A program made the translations under genes and the position numbers. A stretch of 39,645 nucleotides of DNA from Solirubrobacter sp035555675 (lineage in GTDB: Bacteria > Actinomycetota > Thermoleophilia > Solirubrobacterales > Solirubrobacteraceae). How positions within the stretch are numbered: the first letter of the stretch is position 1; each line of letters opens with the position of its first letter. The DNA lies in the NCBI GenBank assembly GCA_035555675.1, contig DATMGH010000190.1, positions 1-39,645 of the forward strand, in the 5' to 3' direction. Shown here piece after piece: positions 1-6,343 of the stretch. A model generated the notes under the pieces. It saw nothing but the letters and a program-made list of their open reading frames with translations. It ran no database searches and was not told the origin of the DNA.

Positions 1-458
1 GGCGAGTGGGGCGGCGCGGCGGTGTGGGCGGGCGCGGAGTGGGGCGGCGCGGCGGAGCCGGCGAGGAGCGGGGGGAGGGTGCGGGTGACGTGGGCGGGGT
101 CGAGCGCGGCGTTCGCACCCGAGGCGACCGCGATCTGGTTCTCGCCCGCGGCGTCGACCACGATCAGGGCGACGCCCGTGGGCTCGGTCACGCGCACGAC
201 GCCGGACACGTCGACGCCCTCGCCGGTGAGCTCCTGCAGCGCCCCCTCGCCCATCTCGTCCGCCGCGCCGACCGCGCCGACGAACGCGACCGCGGCGCCC
301 AGCCGTGCCGCCGCCACCGCCTGGTTCGCGGACTTCCCGCCGCCGAACCGCGCGAAGCGCCCGCCGACCACGGTCTCCCCGGCCGCCGGCAGCCGCGGGA
401 CCGCGACCACGAGGTCGACGTTGATGGACCCGACGACGACGACGCGAGCAGCCGGCAC
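1..458 (-). CDS. rbsK: Ribokinase (PfkB family), N-terminal part, cut by window edge
   Basis: A GTG at 458 opens a minus-strand frame with no stop to the window edge. The product starts PAARVVVVGSINVDLVV and continues with a GGGKSANQAVAAARLGA segment and a GAVGAADEMGEG segment. These are the N-terminal sugar-binding signature and the first glycine-rich block of ribokinase-type PfkB kinases, which phosphorylate D-ribose (or a related sugar) with ATP. The catalytic C-terminal half, with the GAGD motif, lies outside the window, so substrate and activity cannot be judged. Just before the edge the protein enters a Pro/Ala/His/Ser-rich stretch encoded by a 33-bp repeat. That stretch is not usual in ribokinase and may be an insertion. 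No Shine-Dalgarno sequence is visible, so the start could be leaderless. The gene is divergent from the small secreted protein at 570. Family assignment is firm; the sugar is uncertain. Confidence 0.85.
   Translation of the reverse strand, partial: MPAARVVVVGSINVDLVVAVPRLPAAGETVVGGRFARFGGGKSANQAVAAARLGAAVAFVGAVGAADEMGEGALQELTGEGVDVSGVVRVTEPTGVALIVVDAAGENQIAVASGANAALDPAHVTRTLPPLLAGSAAPPHSAPAHTAAPPHS
4..55. repeat. Two-copy 33-bp-period direct repeat inside the ribokinase frame
   Basis: The 19-mer GAGTGGGGCGGCGCGGCGG occurs at 4-22 and again at 37-55, an exact copy with a 33-bp (11-codon) period. On the minus strand it encodes an AAPPHS-type repeat. The array may continue beyond the window edge. 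Confidence 0.8.
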
Positions 459-551
459 GACCGATGAGGCTACGCGACGCGCGCGCGGGCGCCGCCGAAC
501 CGACTCGCTCGCACACTCCCGCTTCCCGCACAGGTGAGCCATCCACCCGCC

Positions 552-569
552 TATAAGATCCGGCCCACC
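552..569 (+). promoter_or_regulatory. Candidate -10 element for the secreted mini-protein
   Basis: TATAAG at 552-557 lies in otherwise GC-rich sequence, 12 nt upstream of the ATG at 570. That would give a very short 5' leader. No convincing -35 hexamer is seen 16-18 bp upstream, and no Shine-Dalgarno precedes the ATG. The rest of the 459-569 gap shows nothing recognisable. Confidence 0.4.
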
Positions 570-911
570 ATGCGCCGACTTCTCCTACTGACCGCGATCG
601 CCGCCGCCCTCACTCAAGCTGGACCGGCCCACGCCGCATCGACCTGCGACATCAGCGGCAAGGAGCGCAAGCTCGGCGCGACGTACGTGACGTCGGTCAA
701 AGCCACGGGCGTGACGTGCAAGAGCGCGCTCAGCCTGGTCAAGGCGTTCCACCAGTGCCGCCGCCAGCACGGCGTCGCGGGTCACTGCGCGAAGGTCCGC
801 GGCTACCGCTGCAGCGAGCGCCGCGACGCGATCGAGACGCAGTTCGACAGCCGGGCGACCTGCAGCAGCGGCAAGCGCAAGGTCGCGTTCACGTACACGC
901 AGAACACCTGA
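570..911 (+). CDS. Small secreted six-cysteine protein
   Basis: A 113-residue protein with a clear signal peptide (MRRLLLLTAIAAALTQAGPAHA, cleavage after AHA). The mature chain is about 90 residues and basic, with six cysteines in contexts STC, VTC, HQC, GHC, YRC and ATC, which suggests three disulfides outside the membrane. It ends in VAFTYTQNT. I recall similar Cys-patterned mini-proteins as common in Solirubrobacterales, but I know of no assigned function. A longer frame from 534 exists. I chose ATG 570 because the signal peptide then starts at residue 1 and a TATAAG box sits just upstream. The gene ends 9 bp before the double-SGNH gene, so the two are probably cotranscribed. Coding status is well supported; function is unknown. 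Confidence 0.75.
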   Translation: MRRLLLLTAIAAALTQAGPAHAASTCDISGKERKLGATYVTSVKATGVTCKSALSLVKAFHQCRRQHGVAGHCAKVRGYRCSERRDAIETQFDSRATCSSGKRKVAFTYTQNT

Positions 912-920
912 CGTCCGGCG

Positions 921-2900
921 ATGCGCCGAGCCTCGATCGCGGTGGCCCTCGCCGTCATCGCGCTGGCGGGCGCCTGCCCGGGCATCGCGTTCGGCCAGTG
1001 CGACGAGCAGCGCCGCGGCTCCGCGCGCACGACCGACGGCCGCCGCCCGCCGCTGGTGATCGGCGACTCGACGCTGATCCTCGCCGCGCCGCTGCTCGGC
1101 GCGCGCGGGATCGAGGCCGACGCGCGCACGTGCCGCCAGTTCACCGAGGGCGTCGCGCTGCTGGCGGCTCGCCGGCGGGCCGGGACGCTCCCCCGCCTCG
1201 CGATCCTGGCGCTGGGCGCGAACGGGCCGGTCGACCGCGCGACGGTCCTGGAGGCGCTGACCGCGATCGGCCCGAACCGCGTCCTCGGCCTGGTCACCCC
1301 GCGCAACCTCGCCGGCATGGGCGACACGATGCGCAGCGTCGCCCGGAGCCACCCCGACCGGGTGCTGCTGATGGACTGGCGCGCCGACAGCGCGGGCCGC
1401 GGCGCGTGGTTCGGGGACGACGAGCTGCACGTCAACCCGACCGGTGCGCGCGCGTACGCGGCGTACATCGCGCGCAAGGCCGAGCCGTTGACCGCGCCTC
1501 CGGTGCGAAGCCTGCGGATGCCCGCCGCGCCGGGCGACGCGCCCGCCTGCGGGAGGATCCGCCGCTCCGGGCGTGCGCTGCGCGTCTTCGTCGTCGGCGG
1601 CCGTGAGCGGATCACGTGCGCACGCGCACGCGCGCTGGCGCGCACGCCGCCGCTCGTGCCGCGGCGCGGCTGGCGCAGCTACGACTGGACCGCGATCCGC
1701 GACGCCCGCTGGCAGGACGTGTACGCGCGCGCGGACCGGCGGGTGATCGTCGGCACGGTCGCGATCGCGGCGACGGCGACGGCGAGCGAGGCGCCCGTGG
1801 TCGCCGCCGATCCGGGCACGAACGGCCGCGCGATGGTGCGGATCTCCGGCACGCCCGGCACCACGGTGACGCTGGTCGAGCTCGTCGGGGACGAGCGGGT
1901 GCCGGTGGCCGAGGTCACCTTGACCGGGCCGGAGCGGACCGTCGAGCTGCCCTGGCGCTGCGACCGCCGCGTGCGCCGCCTCGCGGTCGACACGGGGACC
2001 GCGGCGGTGGAGGTGCGGACGCCCTCGTGCGCCGGGCGCTTCACGCTCACGGCGACGCCCCGCACCGCGCCGCGGGCGGGCACGACCGTGACGGTGCGGG
2101 TCCGCGACGCGTGGCGCGGCGCCGCCACGCCGGCGCGGCTCTGCCTGCGCACGGGCGGGACGCGGGACTGCCGCGACGTGCGCGTGCCGGGCGCGTCGGT
2201 CCGGCTGCGCGTCCGCCGCGCCGGGCCCGCGGAGATCACGCTGCGCGGTGCGGGGTTCGCCGACCGGCTGCGGCTCGAGGCGCGCGGCGCGGGCAGCCCG
2301 CTCAAGCTCCTGGCGACGGGCGACTCGATGATCCAGATCGTCGACGCGCTGCTCGCCGACCGGCTCGGCGACGGCGCACGCGTGCTGAGCGACGCGCGGA
2401 TCGGCACCGGCGTGTCGAAGCCGCTGCTGTTCGACTGGGTGCGCCACGCGGCGCGCCAGGCGCGCGACCGGCATCCGCAGGCGACGGTGGTCTTCCTCGG
2501 TGCCAACGACGGCTTCGCGCTCCAGGGCGTGCCCTGCTGCGACGCGCCCTGGATCGACCGCTACGCGGCGCGCGTGCGCACGATGATGACCGCGTATCGC
2601 CGCGGCGGCGCCGGGCGCGTCTATTGGCTGGCGCTGCCGGCCGCGCGGGACGCGGCGCGGGCGCGGATCTACCGCGCGGTCAACGCGGCGGTCCGGCGGG
2701 CGGCGGCCACGTTCCCGGCGGACGAGGTCAGCGTGATCGACCTGGACCGCGTCTTCACCCCCGGCGGCACGTTCCGGCAGCGCATGGGCGGGCGCGTCGT
2801 GCGCCAGCCGGACGGCGTGCACCTGTCGGCGGCGGGCGCGGGGATCGCGGCGGCGGCGATCGAGCGACGCCTGCGCGCCGACGGGTTGCTGCGGCGATGA
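921..2900 (+). CDS. Secreted protein with two SGNH/GDSL hydrolase domains
   Basis: A 659-residue protein with an N-terminal signal peptide of about 25 residues. Domain 1 (about 45-190) has the SGNH signature: G48-D49-S50 (block I), N101 in LGANG (block III) and D167-x-x-H170 (block V). A middle region (about 200-455) is rich in beta-strand-like sequence with several Cys and looks like Ig-type or linker domains. Domain 2 (about 462-655) repeats the set: S469 in GDSM, N529 in GAND and D631-x-x-H634 in DGVH. SGNH enzymes cleave esters such as acetyl groups on surface polysaccharide or peptidoglycan. The exact substrate here is unknown, and domain 2 resembles DUF459-type SGNH proteins. Both domains keep the visible Ser, Asn, Asp and His, so both could be active. 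The gene ends in an ATGA overlap with the next small frame and sits directly before a third SGNH protein. Two SGNH domains in one secreted chain is unusual. Confidence 0.8.
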   Translation: MRRASIAVALAVIALAGACPGIAFGQCDEQRRGSARTTDGRRPPLVIGDSTLILAAPLLGARGIEADARTCRQFTEGVALLAARRRAGTLPRLAILALGANGPVDRATVLEALTAIGPNRVLGLVTPRNLAGMGDTMRSVARSHPDRVLLMDWRADSAGRGAWFGDDELHVNPTGARAYAAYIARKAEPLTAPPVRSLRMPAAPGDAPACGRIRRSGRALRVFVVGGRERITCARARALARTPPLVPRRGWRSYDWTAIRDARWQDVYARADRRVIVGTVAIAATATASEAPVVAADPGTNGRAMVRISGTPGTTVTLVELVGDERVPVAEVTLTGPERTVELPWRCDRRVRRLAVDTGTAAVEVRTPSCAGRFTLTATPRTAPRAGTTVTVRVRDAWRGAATPARLCLRTGGTRDCRDVRVPGASVRLRVRRAGPAEITLRGAGFADRLRLEARGAGSPLKLLATGDSMIQIVDALLADRLGDGARVLSDARIGTGVSKPLLFDWVRHAARQARDRHPQATVVFLGANDGFALQGVPCCDAPWIDRYAARVRTMMTAYRRGGAGRVYWLALPAARDAARARIYRAVNAAVRRAAATFPADEVSVIDLDRVFTPGGTFRQRMGGRVVRQPDGVHLSAAGAGIAAAAIERRLRADGLLRR

Positions 2901-2974
2901 CGCGCCGCCTGCTGCTCGCCGGCTGCGGTGGAGCGGCCGAGCCGGCGCCGGACGTCGCCGAGCCCCGGCGATGA
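2897..2974 (+). pseudogene. Fossil duplicate of the next gene's lipoprotein leader (25 codons)
   Basis: This short frame begins at an ATG overlapping the stop of the double-SGNH gene (ATGA, 2897-2900). It ends with a TGA overlapping the ATG of the next gene (ATGA, 2971-2974). Its product, starting MTRRLLLAGCGG, repeats the first codons of the 2971 gene almost exactly. It lacks 12 nt (codons for A-L-L-A) in the hydrophobic core and has only a few substitutions through codon 22. The shortened core cannot work well as a signal peptide. It looks like a tandem duplication that kept both translational-coupling overlaps and may now act as a small coupling cistron. Confidence 0.6.
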
Positions 2975-3939
2975 CGCGCCGCCTGCTGCTCGCCGCGCTG
3001 CTCGCGGGCTGCGGTGGCGCGGCCGAGCCGGCGCCGGAGGTCGCCGAGCGTACGCCGCGCCCGCGCGTGGAGATCGCGGCGCCGGTCAACGGCGCCGCGG
3101 TGCCGGCCGCAAAGGCGAGCGGGTCGACGCTGCGCGGCCATGTGCGCGTCCAGGGCCGCGCCGCGGCGGCGGCCGGCGTCACGGTGACCACGGGCTGCGG
3201 CGCCGACTGCGAGGTGAACACGTCGGCGAACGCGGCGGGCGCGTTCGCGACCGAGGTCGCGTTCGTGGTCGACGCGGACGACCCGCGCCTGACGATCGCG
3301 GCCACGTACCCCGGCGACCCGGAGACGGCGGGCGACCGCGTGATCGCGACGGTGCGGGCGCCGTCCCGCGCGACCAAGCCGAAGCCGCGCCGCACCCCGA
3401 AGCCGAAGCGCGCGCCCGCCCCGCCGAACCCGACCGCGACCCCCGGCCCGCGCTCGCTGCTGCTGATCGGGGACTCGCTCGCGGAGGGCATCGCCCAGGC
3501 GCTCCCGCAGGCGCTGCCGGGCTGGCGCGTCGCGGTCGACGCGCGCACCGGCCGGCCGCTGGCGGAGGGGATGCGGGTGCTCGCGGCCCGCGGCGCGCTC
3601 GCTCCCGGCACGGTGCTGGCGATCAGCCTGTTCACCAACGACGATCCGGGCGCGCTGGACGCGCTCGAGGCCGCGGTGCGCGAGACCGCGGCCGCCGCGT
3701 CGTGCGTGCTGTGGGCGACGATCGTCCGGCCGCCGGTGGGCGGCCGCGGCTACGCCGACGCCAACGCGCGGCTCGAGCGCCTGGCGGCCCACGGCGGCCG
3801 GCTCGTGCTCGTGCCCTGGGCGGACGCGGTGCGCCAGCACCCGGAGTGGATCGGCGGCGACGGCGTGCACGCGACGCCCGCCGGCTACCGCGCCCGCGCC
3901 GATCTCTACGCCGCCGCCGCGCGGGCCTGCCCGGCCTGA
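2971..3939 (+). CDS. SGNH/GDSL-family lipoprotein hydrolase
   Basis: A 322-residue predicted lipoprotein. The signal peptide ends in a lipobox L-A-G-C14, so the mature protein should be lipid-anchored on the outer face of the membrane. Residues about 30-130 look like a beta-sandwich (Ig-like) domain. A Pro/Lys/Arg-rich linker (about 134-160) leads to a C-terminal SGNH domain with S169 in GDSL, N223 in a TND block and D297-x-x-H300 in DGVH. The basic linker could lie in the cell wall. A deacetylase or esterase acting on wall or surface glycan is the usual role for such proteins, but the substrate is not shown by the sequence. Start ATG 2971 is fixed by the ATGA overlap with the preceding mini-frame. 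It is the third SGNH domain in 3 kb and probably the last gene of the operon. Confidence 0.8.
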   Translation: MTRRLLLAALLAGCGGAAEPAPEVAERTPRPRVEIAAPVNGAAVPAAKASGSTLRGHVRVQGRAAAAAGVTVTTGCGADCEVNTSANAAGAFATEVAFVVDADDPRLTIAATYPGDPETAGDRVIATVRAPSRATKPKPRRTPKPKRAPAPPNPTATPGPRSLLLIGDSLAEGIAQALPQALPGWRVAVDARTGRPLAEGMRVLAARGALAPGTVLAISLFTNDDPGALDALEAAVRETAAAASCVLWATIVRPPVGGRGYADANARLERLAAHGGRLVLVPWADAVRQHPEWIGGDGVHATPAGYRARADLYAAAARACPA

Positions 3940-3949
3940 GCCGAGGCCG
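3932..3949. terminator. Weak hairpin between convergent genes
   Basis: CGGCCT (3932-3937) can pair with AGGCCG (3944-3949) across a 6-nt loop. It overlaps the stop codon of the SGNH lipoprotein, in the 22-bp gap before the convergent tetR stop. There is no T-run, so it is at best a weak bidirectional terminator. Confidence 0.3.
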
Positions 3950-3961
3950 AACCGCCGCCGT

Positions 3962-4588
3962 TCAGCCCGGCCGGATCAGCGCCGCGACGCCGTCGAGCAC
4001 GCGCTCCAACCCGAACGCGAACTCCTCCGCGCGCTCGCCGCCCTCGTCCTCGAAGATCCCCGCCGCGACCGCCCGCGCCAGCGACGGGAACGTGTCGAGA
4101 TCCAGTGCCGCCGGGATCACCTCGATCGCCGCCTCCGGCACCTGGAACCGCAGCCGCGCGGCCCAGAAGACGTAGCCGTTGAGCAGGAGCACGATCTCGG
4201 CCTTCGCCTCCTCGTCGAGCGGCGTGCCCGCCAGCGCCTCCAACCCTCGGTCCAGCCACGACAGCTGCGCGCGCGTGCCGAGCACGCCGGTGATCGGCAC
4301 GTCGATCCCCCACGGGTGCCGGTCGAGCACGTCCAGCAGCGCCTGCGACCACGCTCGCAGCCCCACGCGCCAGTCACCGCCCGGCGGCAGCGCCGGCGCC
4401 ACGCCCAGCGCCTCGTCGAGCATCCGCCGCACCAGCTCGTCCTTGCCGGACACGTGCCGGTAGAGCGACATCGTCGTGAACCCGCACCGCCGGGCGACCG
4501 CGGCCATGGTCACCGCGTCCAGCCCCGCCTCGTCGGCGATCTCCACCCCCGCGCGCACCGCCTTCTCCACCGAGAGCCCTCTTGCCAT
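3962..4588 (-). CDS. TetR-family transcriptional repressor of the adjacent ABC exporter
   Basis: A 208-residue protein starting MARGLSVEKAVRAG. The N-terminal helix-turn-helix (about 25-50) reads TMAAVARRCGFTTMSLYRHV, a typical TetR DNA-binding domain. The remainder is an all-alpha ligand-binding and dimerisation region resembling the TetR_C_1 type. The gene is divergent from the DrrA-like ATPase gene with a 31-bp gap filled by two palindromes. It should therefore repress both itself and the exporter until a drug-like ligand binds. The start at 4588 is chosen because the TetR N-terminus begins there and because a TACACT -10 box ends 6 nt upstream of it, implying a leaderless mRNA. The open frame extends further upstream (to 5017), but that part only mirrors the opposite-strand ATPase gene. 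The ligand is unknown. Confidence 0.9.
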   Translation of the reverse strand: MARGLSVEKAVRAGVEIADEAGLDAVTMAAVARRCGFTTMSLYRHVSGKDELVRRMLDEALGVAPALPPGGDWRVGLRAWSQALLDVLDRHPWGIDVPITGVLGTRAQLSWLDRGLEALAGTPLDEEAKAEIVLLLNGYVFWAARLRFQVPEAAIEVIPAALDLDTFPSLARAVAAGIFEDEGGERAEEFAFGLERVLDGVAALIRPG

Positions 4589-4631
4589 ACCCGAAGTGTA
4601 TATCGTACACTCGAAGTGTATGGCGTACACA
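4582..4631. promoter_or_regulatory. Divergent promoter with two TetR operators
   Basis: Operator 1 is AGTGTA-TATCG-TACACT (4595-4611). Operator 2 is AGTGTA-TGGCG-TACACA (4615-4631). Both have the form GTGTA-N5-TACAC and their centres are 20 bp apart. On the plus strand TTGCCA (4582-4587), an 18-bp spacer and TACACT (4606-4611) form a good sigma-70-type promoter whose start would fall at about 4618, at or next to the ATG at 4620. On the minus strand TACACT (4600-4595) is placed to start transcription at about the tetR ATG (4588). Both -10 boxes are operator half-sites, so repressor binding should block both promoters. Operator 2 covers the exporter start codon. Confidence 0.75.
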
Positions 4632-5513
4632 ATCGAAACCCATGGCCTGACGAAGGCCTTCAAGGGGCACCGCGTCCTGGAAAGCCTCGACCTCCACGTC
4701 GCACCCGGCGAGGTGTTCGCGCTGCTCGGCCCCAACGGCGCCGGTAAGACCACGACGGTCCGCATCCTGGCCACGCTCGAGTCGCCGGACGGCGGCACGG
4801 CGCGCGTCGCCGGCCACGACGTCGTGACCCAGCCCGGCAAGGTCCGCGAGCGGATCAGCCTGACCGCCCAGGAGGCGGCGGTCGACGGCGTCCTGACCGG
4901 CGCCGAGAACCTGCGCATGATGGCCCGCCTGCGCCGCGTCCCCGACCCCAGGCAGCGCGCCGCCGAGCTGCTCGAGCGGTTCGACCTCCAGGACGCCGCC
5001 GACCGCCGCGTCGCCACCTACTCGGGCGGTATGCGCCGCCGGCTCGACCTCGCGCTGGGCCTCGTCACCCAGCCGGCGGTGATCTTCCTCGACGAGCCCT
5101 CGACCGGGCTGGACCCGCGCAGCCGCCTCGCCGTCTGGGAGGCCGTCAAGCAGCTCAAGGACGAGGGCGCGACGATCCTGCTGACGACCCAGTACCTGGA
5201 GGAGGCCGACCGCCTCGCGGACCGGATCGCCGTCCTCAACCACGGCCGGATCGCCGCTCAGGGCACCGCGGCGGAGCTCAAGCAGCGCGTCGCGGGCGAG
5301 ACGCTGGAGCTGTTCTTCGCCGGCGACGCGCAGCTCGCGCAGGCGCAACGCACGCTCCACGGACGCCCGGACTCCGACACGCTGAGCCTGAAGGTCCCCG
5401 CCGACGGCCCGCACGACGTCAAGCGGGCGCTCGACGCCCTCGACGGCGTCCCGATCGACCGCCTCGAACTGCACGCCCCGACCCTCGACGACGTCTTCCT
5501 CTCCCTCACATGA
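4620..5513 (+). CDS. DrrA-type ABC transporter ATP-binding subunit
   Basis: A 297-residue ATPase. Walker A is GPNGAGKTT (37-45), the ABC signature is YSGGMRRR (134-141) and Walker B is VIFLDEP (154-160). The H-loop position carries Gln in LLTTQYLEEAD (about 187-197), as is common in daunorubicin-resistance DrrA-type ATPases. A C-terminal extension (about 220-297) matches the DrrA-specific tail in size. With the following permease it should form an exporter for drugs, antibiotics or lipids. The start ATG 4620 lies inside operator 2 and just after a -10 box, so the mRNA is probably leaderless. The N-terminus MAYTIETHGLTKAFKG matches where such ATPases begin. The stop overlaps the permease start (ATGA). 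The substrate is not evident; self-resistance or xenobiotic efflux under TetR control is the likely role. Confidence 0.92.
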   Translation: MAYTIETHGLTKAFKGHRVLESLDLHVAPGEVFALLGPNGAGKTTTVRILATLESPDGGTARVAGHDVVTQPGKVRERISLTAQEAAVDGVLTGAENLRMMARLRRVPDPRQRAAELLERFDLQDAADRRVATYSGGMRRRLDLALGLVTQPAVIFLDEPSTGLDPRSRLAVWEAVKQLKDEGATILLTTQYLEEADRLADRIAVLNHGRIAAQGTAAELKQRVAGETLELFFAGDAQLAQAQRTLHGRPDSDTLSLKVPADGPHDVKRALDALDGVPIDRLELHAPTLDDVFLSLT

Positions 5514-6256
5514 CCGATTCGCTCACGTTCGTCGGCCGCTCGCTGCGCCACAGCGTCCGCAGCGTCGACGCCCTGCTCACCGCGATCCTGCTGCCGGTCG
5601 CGATCATGCTGCTGTTCGTCTATGTGTTCGGCGGCGCGCTGGCGCCGCACGGCCGCTACGTCGACTACGTGGTCCCCGGGATCATCGTCCTGTGCGCGGG
5701 CTTCGGCTCCGCCGGCACCGCGGTCGCCGTCGCGCAGGACATGACCACCGGCGTCGTCGACCGCTTCCGGACGCTGCCGATCTCCGCCGCCGCCGTCCTG
5801 ACCGGCCACGTCGTCGCCAGCGTCGCCCGCAACGCGCTCTCCACCCTGCTCGTGCTCGGCGTGGCGCTGCTGGCCGGCTTCCGCCCCACGGCGGACCCGC
5901 TGAACTGGCTCGCGGCCGCCGGGCTGCTGCTCGCGCTGATGACCGCGATCTCCTGGCTGGCGGCGTGCTTCGGCCTGCTCGCGCGCAGCATCGAGGCGGC
6001 CAACGCGGTCACGTTCGCCGCCGCGTTCATCCCGTACCTGAGCAGCGCCTTCGTCCCGGTCGACACCATGCCCGCGGGCCTGCGCGCCGTCGCCACGCAC
6101 CAACCGGTCACCCCGATCACGGACACGCTGCGCGCGCTGATGCTCGACCAGCCCGCGCCGCACGCGCTGACCGCGCTGGCCTGGTGCGCGGCGGGCATCG
6201 TGGCCGGCCGGATCGGCGCCGCGTACCTGTTCCGGCGGCCCCGTCCGAACGGGTAG
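5510..6256 (+). CDS. DrrB-type ABC-2 transporter permease
   Basis: A 248-residue ABC-2 family membrane subunit with about six hydrophobic segments. It has the family features of a first TM after the N-terminal helix (LLTAILLPVAIMLLFVYVFGG), a central segment GIIVLCAGFGSAGTAVAVAQD followed by RFRTLPIS, and a conserved membrane block near VTFAAAFIPYLSSAFVPVDTMP. The RFRTLPIS-type cytoplasmic coupling helix is typical of DrrB. It starts in a 4-bp ATGA overlap with the ATPase gene, so translation is coupled and the two form one exporter. The size is normal for the family. It is probably the last gene of the operon, as a new promoter-like region follows. Confidence 0.9.
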   Translation: MTDSLTFVGRSLRHSVRSVDALLTAILLPVAIMLLFVYVFGGALAPHGRYVDYVVPGIIVLCAGFGSAGTAVAVAQDMTTGVVDRFRTLPISAAAVLTGHVVASVARNALSTLLVLGVALLAGFRPTADPLNWLAAAGLLLALMTAISWLAACFGLLARSIEAANAVTFAAAFIPYLSSAFVPVDTMPAGLRAVATHQPVTPITDTLRALMLDQPAPHALTALAWCAAGIVAGRIGAAYLFRRPRPNG

Positions 6257-6343
6257 ATTCTCATCGTCATCCCATGTCGGTGGTGTCGGGTTCGAGGCCA
6301 TTGGGTCTCAGGGCCGTTCGCGCCCGCACGAGGGGAGCAAGAC
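6257..6343 (+). promoter_or_regulatory. Upstream region of the first M1 peptidase, with motifs shared with the second
   Basis: ATTCTCATCGTCATCCCAT at 6257-6275 and GCCATTGGGTCT at 6297-6308 have near-identical counterparts at 9005-9023 and 9047-9058, upstream of the paralogous gene. The spacing between the two blocks is 21 bp here and 23 bp there. The GAGGGGAG Shine-Dalgarno just before the ATG supports the start at 6344. The blocks may be a common promoter or activator site. Confidence 0.5.

Noticed and set aside
585..3638. A 1017-codon open frame on the minus strand
   Set aside because: It runs antisense to three plus-strand genes with signal peptides and SGNH motifs. The translation is Arg/Ala/Gly/Pro-rich with no motif, as expected from opposite frames in 70% GC DNA.
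4589..5017. An upstream extension of the tetR frame (about 143 codons)
   Set aside because: It is antisense to the DrrA-type ATPase start and crosses the double operator. TetR proteins begin at the MARGLSVEK position.
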